Shown in pieces: positions 57,983 through 64,000 of a stretch of 64,000 bases of DNA. Both the position numbers and the translations under genes were made by a program. A model generated the notes under the pieces. That model ran no database searches, was not told the DNA's origin, and was given only the letters and a program-made list of their open reading frames with translations. Each line of letters opens with the position of its first letter. The stretch's first letter is position 1. Source of the stretch: Clostridium sp. AM34-11AC (GTDB taxonomy: Bacteria; Bacillota; Clostridia; Lachnospirales; Lachnospiraceae); NCBI RefSeq assembly GCF_003435375.1, contig NZ_QWGL01000006.1, positions 1,289-65,288 on the forward strand, read 5' to 3'.

Positions 57983-59050
57983 ATGACAAAGACATCGATC
58001 CTGGCTCTTTTCTCCCTGCTTTTTATGATCTTTCATGCGGACCTTGTGACAAAAGGTGCAGCTGCAGGACTTCTTTTGTGGTATTCTGCAGTGGTACCGG
58101 CGCTGTTTCCATTTATGGTTCTGTCATCCGTCCTCTCTGCCTCCGGTGGGATCTCCCGGCTCATGCAGCCGTTTACGGTGGTTTTCCGTTTCTGCGGGCT
58201 GTCTGCAGACGGATGGTATGTCCTCCTCACAGGGCTCCTCTGCGGCTGTCCTATGGGGGCAAAAACGTGTGCGGACTTTCTCGCGGAAGGGCGGCTCAGC
58301 TCCAGCGAGGCAAAGTTTCTCTTCGCCCTCTGTAATCACCCGAGTCCGATGTTTCTCGCAGGTTTCGTCTATCCCATGTTTGCCGCTCAATTACCGCTTT
58401 TGTGCTTTGTCTTTGCCATTTACATGCCGCTCCTGCTGCTCGCTATCCCGGCACACTTCATTTATCGAGCGCCTTTTAATCCTGAATCCATCCAGGAAAA
58501 TTTCGGTATTCTCCAACAACGTCCAACGCTGGATTTCACCAGTGCGCTTTTTTCAAAACCCACACGATCCGATAAATCGTCCAGTTCTGTACTTTCCCTG
58601 GATGCCGCTATCCTGAACTCCGCAGAGATTCTTGTAAAGATCGGCGGCTATCTGGTCTTTTATTCCATTTTGATTCTTGTGATCCGGAATAATCCTGAGA
58701 TTCCAGCCCCAGTCCGCCTGTTTTTCTCTGGTACACTGGAGATCACGACAGGGATCCGTGCAGTCAGCGCTTCCCTTACATACCCATATTCTGCAATTGC
58801 AGCTGCTGCTGTCTTCTCCTTCGGCGGCTTTTCCGCCATGTCGCAGACAAATGCAGTGATCCGGATACACCGATCCTCATCGGGATCCGCCGGCAGGACG
58901 ATCTCCTGCGGCGGCCGGCAGAATTCTGTGCACGAAAAAACTGCCGGACTCTCCATCCGGCAGTATCTTCTCTGGAAAATTGCCCACGCCTCCCTGACAG
59001 CTGCCGTCATGGCAGTCCTCACCGGTGTTCTGCGTTTTTCCATATTTTAA
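57983..59050 (+). CDS. ylbJ: Sporulation integral membrane protein YlbJ
   Basis: A 355-residue protein with about eight hydrophobic helices (AGLLLWYSAVVPALFPFMVL, VLLTGLLCGCPMGAKTCADF). The GCPMGAKTCAD, ALCNHPSPMFLAGFV and SFGGFSAMSQTNAVI motifs match YlbJ and related nucleoside-recognition (Gate) domain proteins. In B. subtilis it is made in the mother cell under sigma-E and is needed for normal spores. TTAGGAG lies 7 bases before ATG 57,983. Confidence 0.9.
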   Translation: MTKTSILALFSLLFMIFHADLVTKGAAAGLLLWYSAVVPALFPFMVLSSVLSASGGISRLMQPFTVVFRFCGLSADGWYVLLTGLLCGCPMGAKTCADFLAEGRLSSSEAKFLFALCNHPSPMFLAGFVYPMFAAQLPLLCFVFAIYMPLLLLAIPAHFIYRAPFNPESIQENFGILQQRPTLDFTSALFSKPTRSDKSSSSVLSLDAAILNSAEILVKIGGYLVFYSILILVIRNNPEIPAPVRLFFSGTLEITTGIRAVSASLTYPYSAIAAAAVFSFGGFSAMSQTNAVIRIHRSSSGSAGRTISCGGRQNSVHEKTAGLSIRQYLLWKIAHASLTAAVMAVLTGVLRFSIF

Positions 59051-59093
59051 ATTCGTTTTGTTTCCATCAGCGATTCTGTACAGACTGACTGCA

Positions 59094-59684
59094 TTAAGCG
59101 TTCTTACCCTCGGTCTCCGGCGCAGCGTCTTCCTCTTTCTCTGTGATGATTCCGGAGGAAAGTTCCTTTCTGTTGGAGGAAACGATATCGTAGCTGGACT
59201 TCATGGAGTTCATGAACGCATCGAAACGACCCTGGGCGCCTTCCATTGTGTGGTTCATAATTGTCTGAAGGCTCTTTAACATATCATCTGTGTACTGGAT
59301 AGATCCCTGACGGACATTGTTCGCGTCAGCGACTGCTTTGTCAACGATGGCCTGAGCCTGGGCCTGAGCCTGCTCGATGATCTCATTTGCCTGAGCGTAA
59401 GCTCTCTGCATGATCTCGTGCTCGTTTACAAGCTCGTTTGTCTGGGCAGTCGCCTCTGCGAGCATTGCGTCTGCCTTGCTGTGGGCATCAGAGAGGATCG
59501 CATCCTGGTTGCTGATGATCTTCTGATACTGCTTGATCTCATCCGGGATTCTTAAGCGAAGCTCCACTAAAAGCTCGTCCAGCTCCTCTTTATTTACGAT
59601 GATCTTTGTTGTAGATAACGGCTGAAATTTACAGCTGTCGATATATTCCTCAATTTCATTGATTAACTGTTCAATTCTGCTCAT
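59094..59684 (-). CDS. DivIVA-like coiled-coil protein
   Basis: A 196-residue, nearly all-helical protein (MSRIEQLINEIEEYIDSC, then EELDELLVELRLRIPDEIKQ, EIMQRAYAQANEIIEQAQAQ). The repeating Ala/Gln/Glu heptads resemble both DivIVA and ATP synthase stalk subunits. Proteins of this type lie next to coaD in Lachnospiraceae. A structural or cell-division role is inferred; no enzyme motif is present. Confidence 0.75.
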   Translation of the reverse strand: MSRIEQLINEIEEYIDSCKFQPLSTTKIIVNKEELDELLVELRLRIPDEIKQYQKIISNQDAILSDAHSKADAMLAEATAQTNELVNEHEIMQRAYAQANEIIEQAQAQAQAIVDKAVADANNVRQGSIQYTDDMLKSLQTIMNHTMEGAQGRFDAFMNSMKSSYDIVSSNRKELSSGIITEKEEDAAPETEGKNA

Positions 59685-59705
59685 GTCGTTTCCTTTTCCT
59701 TTCCC

Positions 59706-60203
59706 TTACACCTGACTGCCTTGTCTCTCACGCAGTCTCTTATGTACTTCATCCGCCACATAAGGTGTTACAAAATTCGAAATATCCCCGCCGTAAGCCG
59801 CAACTTCCTTTACGGTACTGGAACTTAAGTACGCGTACTCAAGGCTCGTGGTCAGAAATACTGTGTCTATGCTGGTATCCATCACGCGGTTTAACTGGGC
59901 GATCTGGAGTTCATATTCGAAGTCAGTGATCGCGCGGAGTCCACGGACAACGGCGTTGGCGTTGCATTCCTTCGCAAAGTCAACGGTAAGTCCCGCAAAG
60001 CTCTTTACCTCCACGTTCGGAATGTCTTTTGTGACCTCTTCTAACATCTTAACACGTTCTTCCACAGAAAACAATGGCGTTTTCGCGCGATTATTGAGAA
60101 CGCCGATGATCAGATGATCGAATAATTTTGATGCCCTCTTGATAACATCGATATGTCCCAGTGTGACCGGGTCAAAACTTCCCGGATAGATTGCTGTCTT
60201 CAT
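59706..60203 (-). CDS. coaD: Phosphopantetheine adenylyltransferase
   Basis: A 165-residue enzyme of coenzyme A synthesis that adds AMP to 4'-phosphopantetheine. [20 protein letters not shown] holds the nucleotide motif (T/HxGH), and [20 protein letters not shown] and [18 protein letters not shown] complete the site. Length matches the family. Confidence 0.97.
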   Translation of the reverse strand: MKTAIYPGSFDPVTLGHIDVIKRASKLFDHLIIGVLNNRAKTPLFSVEERVKMLEEVTKDIPNVEVKSFAGLTVDFAKECNANAVVRGLRAITDFEYELQIAQLNRVMDTSIDTVFLTTSLEYAYLSSSTVKEVAAYGGDISNFVTPYVADEVHKRLRERQGSQV

Positions 60204-60317
60204 GATTTTTGTCTATGCCGCAGGCTGCTGCGGTTTATCTCCCCATTTTATGTGTTTTTTCTGGCTTTGTTCTGGTAATTTCCAGCCTGTGATCTGTCAT
60301 TCGTACTGGTCGCTTCA

Positions 60318-60878
60318 TTACACTTCCTTAACTTTAAGGAAAACATGTTTATTCGTCTTATATTCTTTGATCTTCACGATCTCATACCCGAGTGCACCAG
60401 CCCAGGAAAAATCCACGTCAAGAGCTTCCTCAGCGATGATCAGCGTCTCTTCGTCCGCGAGACAGGTGTCCTTTAATGCCTCAAGGACTTTTTTCGGAAG
60501 ATCCATCCGGTACGGTGGATCCATAAAGATAAAGTCAAACGACTTTCCATCCCGGTCAAGTCTCCGAACTGCCTCTGTCACATCCGCAGACATAACCCTG
60601 GCCTTTTCTTCCAGGTGGGTTGTCTTTAAATTCTCCCGGATGCAGGAAATCTGTCCGTCACCCTTATCGACAAAGACCGCTTCCTTCGCCCCGCGGCTTA
60701 ATGCCTCGATTCCAATCGCGCCGCTTCCCGCGAAAAGATCCAGGAATCTTGCCCCGTAAAGGTCATTCTGAAGCATATTGAACAGGGTCTCTTTTATCCG
60801 GTCCGTGGTGGGTCTTGTCTCCATTCCATCCACCGTCTTTAAAAGCAGCCGTCTCGCGCTGCCTGCAATCACTCTCAT
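60318..60878 (-). CDS. rsmD: 16S rRNA (guanine-966-N2) methyltransferase
   Basis: A 186-residue SAM enzyme. RVIAGSARRLLLKTVDGMET, then RPTTDRIKETLFNML, the SAM site FLDLFAGSGAIGIEALSRGA, and the catalytic DFIFMDPPYRM (NPPY-type) motif. It modifies G966 of 16S rRNA. Upstream of coaD, the usual Firmicutes order. Confidence 0.95.
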   Translation of the reverse strand: MRVIAGSARRLLLKTVDGMETRPTTDRIKETLFNMLQNDLYGARFLDLFAGSGAIGIEALSRGAKEAVFVDKGDGQISCIRENLKTTHLEEKARVMSADVTEAVRRLDRDGKSFDFIFMDPPYRMDLPKKVLEALKDTCLADEETLIIAEEALDVDFSWAGALGYEIVKIKEYKTNKHVFLKVKEV

Positions 60879-61050
60879 ATTTCAACCTCTGAATATTGCA
60901 ATTATTCGTAACTGTTCAGCAGGTCTGCGCACTTGCTGCGCTGACCGTAAGAAAGCATACCCATTATAATCGCATTCTTTCTATTATACAAGTATTTTTT
61001 GCTGTAACATACTCAGTCACTGTCTGCGCAAGGCGTGAACCGTGACACGG

Positions 61051-61068
61051 AAAAAGCCCTCACAGGGC
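61051..61068 (-). terminator. Terminator of the SASP gene
   Basis: GCCCT and AGGGC pair around GTG on the minus strand and are followed by TTTTT (61,055-61,051), about 60 bases after the SASP stop codon. Confidence 0.7.
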
Positions 61069-61124
61069 AGATGGAACTGATGAGGTCCCGTCTTTCCTGC
61101 GAAGGCTTTCCGGATGCTCAGGCT

Positions 61125-61337
61125 TTATTTACCTGCCATCTTCTTTTCCTGCTCTTCGATCATCTTCTTGACCATATAGCCGCCGACGCTGCCGTTCTGG
61201 TAAGAAGTCAGATTGCCGTTGTAGCCGTTTGTGAGCGGTACTCCGAGCTCATCTGCGATCTCCATTTTGAATTTGTCCATCGCTTCCTTTGCTTCCGGAA
61301 CTACTACACGGTTAGAAGAACTGCTTGTGTTAGACAT
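61125..61337 (-). CDS. Alpha/beta-type small acid-soluble spore protein
   Basis: A 70-residue SASP that coats spore DNA. NRVVVPEAKEAMDKFKMEIA, then DELGVPLTNGYNGNLTSYQN and GSVGGYMVKKMIEEQEKKM are the conserved family blocks; the germination-protease cut site lies in KMEIADEL. AAAGGAGG precedes the ATG. A sigma-G-like -10 (CATACTA) lies about 70 bases upstream. Confidence 0.97.
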   Translation of the reverse strand: MSNTSSSSNRVVVPEAKEAMDKFKMEIADELGVPLTNGYNGNLTSYQNGSVGGYMVKKMIEEQEKKMAGK

Positions 61338-61405
61338 AAGATACGCCTCCTTTTAGTGTAATGCCTTTCCTGCTTTCGCATCGGGCATGTTTGATGGTAC
61401 GTTCC

Positions 61406-61412
61406 TAGTATG
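61406..61412 (-). promoter_or_regulatory. Sigma-G-like -10 element of the SASP gene
   Basis: CATACTA on the minus strand matches the forespore sigma-G -10 consensus CATNHTA. The -35 (GTGTA or GTATT about 15-17 bases upstream) is poor. Forespore expression is expected for SASP genes. Confidence 0.45.
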
Positions 61413-61533
61413 ATCGTCCTGAAAAATAATACACTGGAAGGTTTTGTGTGAAATGTCGTTTTCTTGCAATTCAACCACTTCGTGCTGTCTGTCGGCTCTG
61501 CCTGCAATTCAATATCAGCGGCTTCGAGACTTT

Positions 61534-62400
61534 TTATCTCTCTTTAAGTGCAAGAAACGCGCAGAGATTCCCTCGTTTCTCCCCCATCGCCCTGTGGGAA
61601 AACAGCTTATCCGGGTTGCACTTTGTGCAGATATCTGTGACGGAAATATTCTTTGACGGCACTCCGGCTTCCATCAGGATCCGGCGATTTGCCTCCCAGA
61701 GATCCAGCTGACGCTTCCCGATCACGCCGCTCTTAGACGGGAAGACAATGTGTTCACAATCCTCTTTCGAAAATGCATCACGAAAGTTGTCCGCCACATC
61801 TTCCCCAACCTCATAACAGTCGCTGCAGATACTCGGTCCCACGCAGCAGATCAGGTCTTCCGGGACAGTTCCGTATTCCTGCTTCATCGCATGTATCATC
61901 TTTTCCCCCATGCGGTTCACGGTTCCTCGCCAGCCGGAATGTGCGAGACCAATGGCATGGTGTTTCGGATCTACAAAATATAACGGGACACAGTCCGCAA
62001 AAAATGTCACAAGCGTCACGCCCGGCATGTTCGTCAGAAGTCCGTCGATATCCCGGTAGTCCCGGTCCTTCACAACGCCTTTTCCGAGATCATCCGCGGA
62101 GACGACTCGGATATTTGTCGTGTGGGTCTGCCAGGTTAAGACCATTTTTTCCCGGTCTACACCGAGAGCCGCCGCCATCCTGCTGTAATTCTCCAGCACA
62201 TGTTCCCGGTTATCACCGCGGGTAAAGGAAAAATTCATGGTCGAATACCAGCCCTCGCTGACACCGCCCATTCTCGTGGAGAACGCGTGAGTAACGATTC
62301 CCGTGGCATCAAGTACCGGAAATGTCAGATATGTGACACCGCTCTTTGTCACTTCTCTCATATGATCCGCCGCATCTGTTTTTCTGATCCACTGATTCAT
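61534..62400 (-). CDS. pgeF: PgeF-family peptidoglycan-editing factor (laccase domain)
   Basis: A 288-residue protein of the multicopper polyphenol oxidase/YfiH family, which repairs mis-built peptidoglycan precursors. Metal ligands: FFADCVPLYFVDPKHHAIGL (Asp-Cys), AHSGWRGTVNRMGEKM (His), and CVGPSICSDCYEVG (Cys). NMSVTDICTKCNPDKLFSHR precedes RAMGEKRG near the C-terminus. Confidence 0.93.
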   Translation of the reverse strand: MNQWIRKTDAADHMREVTKSGVTYLTFPVLDATGIVTHAFSTRMGGVSEGWYSTMNFSFTRGDNREHVLENYSRMAAALGVDREKMVLTWQTHTTNIRVVSADDLGKGVVKDRDYRDIDGLLTNMPGVTLVTFFADCVPLYFVDPKHHAIGLAHSGWRGTVNRMGEKMIHAMKQEYGTVPEDLICCVGPSICSDCYEVGEDVADNFRDAFSKEDCEHIVFPSKSGVIGKRQLDLWEANRRILMEAGVPSKNISVTDICTKCNPDKLFSHRAMGEKRGNLCAFLALKER

Positions 62401-62451
62401 AAATTTTCCCCTTTCCGAGATATCTCATGCAAAAAACATAAGACTATTTCA

Positions 62452-62805
62452 TTAAAAAGCATTTCTGATATATGTGATCTCTTCCCCATCGATCCCCGCC
62501 GCATCAAACCGGCACGGAGTCTCCTCCGGAAGGTGATGGGAAAACAGATAATACACCGCCGCGTTCCGGATCCGCATGGTCTTTCTGTGATCGATAGCTT
62601 CCAGCGAAAAGCCAGCCGAACCGCTGGCACGGAATTTCACCTCGATAAACACGAAATATTTTCCGTCCTTCGCGATAATGTCAATCTCGCCCTGCTTGCA
62701 GCGGTAATTCCTCTCCAGGATCACAAATCCGCTCTGTTTTAAAAAGGCAGCGATCTTTTCCTCATAGATGCTGCCTTTTGCCCGATTGTTCTTTGTCACA
62801 CTCAT
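62452..62805 (-). CDS. yraN: YraN-family (UPF0102) endonuclease-like protein
   Basis: A 117-residue protein: GSIYEEKIAAFLKQSGFVIL, then ERNYRCKQGEIDIIAKDGKY and FVFIEVKFRASG, with the GEIDIIA and IEVKFR pair of the PD-(D/E)XK-like fold. DNA or RNA cleavage is presumed from the fold. Coded next to rnhB as usual. Confidence 0.93.
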   Translation of the reverse strand: MSVTKNNRAKGSIYEEKIAAFLKQSGFVILERNYRCKQGEIDIIAKDGKYFVFIEVKFRASGSAGFSLEAIDHRKTMRIRNAAVYYLFSHHLPEETPCRFDAAGIDGEEITYIRNAF

Positions 62806-62901
62806 CCCCCGATTTACGACAATGCAGTCATACAGCTCATCTCCTGCAGCCGCATAAACATTTTTATTCTCTCTTTACACCTGATCCTCGAGCCTGCCAA
62901 T

Positions 62902-63546
62902 TTATACGAATTTGGTAATAAACGTCCGTCTGTGGATCGGTGTCAGACCAAACTCCTTGAGCGCCGTGATATGCGCCGGAGTTCCGTATCCTTTATGCTT
63001 CGCGAAACCATACTCCGGATAATCTTTATCGTACTCCTCCATCATATGGTCCCTGGTCACCTTTGCGAGGATGCTGGCTGCCGCGATAGAAACGCTCTTC
63101 GCGTCGCCCTTGATGATCGGCACCTGGGGAATCGCAACGCCCGGGATCGTCACCGCGTCGTTTAAGAGGACCTGCGGCACCGGATCGAGCTTCGAGATGG
63201 CCTGTCGCATCGCCTCGTAGGTTGCCTGCAAGATGTTGATCTCATCGATCCGCTCCGGACCCACGATCCCCACCGACCAGGCGATGGCTTTCTCCTTGAT
63301 CTCCAGGAATAGTTCCTCCCGTCGGCTCTCAGAGAGCTTCTTTGAGTCATTCAGATAAAGGATCCGGCAATCCTTCGGCAGAATCGCCGCGCCAGCTGCT
63401 ACAGGGCCCGCAAGAGGTCCACGGCCTGCCTCATCGATTCCGCAGATGAACGCGCAATCCTCATACTGTCTTTCGAATTCCCGCATAAGAGAGAGACGTT
63501 CCAGTTCCTTCTCCAGTTTTTCTCCCGTCAGCACCCGTCTTGCCAT
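62902..63546 (-). CDS. rnhB: Ribonuclease HII
   Basis: A 214-residue enzyme that removes RNA from RNA-DNA hybrids. GIDEAGRGPLAGPVAAGAAI carries the first Asp and Glu, NDAVTIP and KGDAKSVSIAAASILAKVTR the remaining Asp and the conserved Ser-rich helix, and YPEYGFAKHKGYGTPAHITA the C-terminal signature. Confidence 0.97.
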   Translation of the reverse strand: MARRVLTGEKLEKELERLSLMREFERQYEDCAFICGIDEAGRGPLAGPVAAGAAILPKDCRILYLNDSKKLSESRREELFLEIKEKAIAWSVGIVGPERIDEINILQATYEAMRQAISKLDPVPQVLLNDAVTIPGVAIPQVPIIKGDAKSVSIAAASILAKVTRDHMMEEYDKDYPEYGFAKHKGYGTPAHITALKEFGLTPIHRRTFITKFV

Positions 63547-63684
63547 ATTCTGCCCAGCTCCTTATCTTCACATAATTTCTCTGCCTGTATGCACAGATTT
63601 TCTCCCTTTAATTTCATCAAAACAGTCATCATCTGAGTGTTTCCGGGAAATATCTGCATACCTCTGTATTTTCAGAGTTCTATA

Positions 63685-64000
63685 CTATTCCGCTTCTTCT
63701 TTCTTTTCCGGCATCTCCAGCGTAATCCTTCCGAGCTTTCCGCCCCGGAATTCATCGAGCAGCAGTCTCGCTGCCTTCGTGAGATCATTCACTCCGCCTT
63801 TCGTCAGGCATGCACGGGCTGTCGCGATTTCATCGAGAAGCTCATACGGTTTCTTTCCGTCCTCCTCGATTCCATAACGCTCCTTTAAAAGTCCCGGAGT
63901 GATATTCCTAAGATAATCCGCAAGCTCTGATGCCAGCTCATCTTTTTCCAAGATCTCGTCGTTGATAGAACCCAGAAACGCCAGTAAAAGTCCCACTCTC
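63685..64000 (-). CDS. rbgA: Ribosome biogenesis GTPase RbgA (C-terminal part)
   Basis: The frame is open to the right window edge (…RVGLLLAFLGSINDEILEKD). About 105 residues are visible: SELADYLRNITPGLLKERYG, then TARACLTKGGVNDLTKAARL and LLDEFRGGKLGRITLE. This is the C-terminal ANTAR-like helical domain of RbgA (YlqF), which assembles the 50S subunit. The G domain lies outside the window. Followed by rnhB, the usual order. Confidence 0.9.
   Translation of the reverse strand, partial: RVGLLLAFLGSINDEILEKDELASELADYLRNITPGLLKERYGIEEDGKKPYELLDEIATARACLTKGGVNDLTKAARLLLDEFRGGKLGRITLEMPEKKEEAE

Overview
The window looks like a chromosome segment of an anaerobic, spore-forming Firmicute, most likely a Lachnospiraceae gut bacterium. 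This rests on gene content: ylbJ and an alpha/beta-type small acid-soluble spore protein, the order of the two radical-SAM genes and rng, and a coaD/rsmD and pgeF-yraN-rnhB-rbgA housekeeping stretch. No rRNA is present, so the species cannot be named.

Positions 1 to about 21,900 are a tailed-phage genome (siphovirus type, HK97-fold capsid), entirely on the minus strand, and cut by the left window edge inside the tape-measure gene. Right to left it runs: a small HTH gene, a tRNA-Met(CAT), a DNA C5-methyltransferase, a tandem OB-fold protein, a DUF4406 protein, an HUH replication initiator, a VRR-NUC nuclease, ParA, ParB, SSB, a late regulator, then a late promoter with a leader terminator, HNH, terminase, portal, protease, capsid, connectors, tail protein, a frameshifted tail assembly chaperone and the tape measure. 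Rep, ParA, ParB and an apparent counter-transcribed RNA in the rep leader form a plasmid-like maintenance module, so this may be a phage-plasmid caught next to or inside the chromosome. No integrase or att site is visible in the window.

Positions 22,300 to 36,400 hold host genes (rng, two radical-SAM partners, fic) mixed with mobile debris: a 5'-truncated TnpB, an IS91-type element with a tyrosine recombinase, fragments of a mobilizable element (DUF3847 protein, MobA/MobL relaxase), an AT-rich gene for a secreted protein, and an oligopeptide ABC ATPase pair damaged by a deletion and a frameshift.

Positions 36,500 to 47,400 carry a two-component system and a probable peptide or amino-acid utilisation operon (YfcC carrier, M28 and M20 peptidases, CitMHS transporter) divergent from a LysR regulator. 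Positions 47,500 to 64,000 are housekeeping: pepT, hflC/hflK, recU, pseudouridine synthases, ylbJ, coaD, rsmD, SASP, pgeF, yraN, rnhB and the end of rbgA.

Two nearly identical 155-bp miniature inverted-repeat elements, at 22,080 and 57,776, each have an 8-bp target duplication. The second lies just upstream of ylbJ. All calls were made by reading the sequence; no database search was run.
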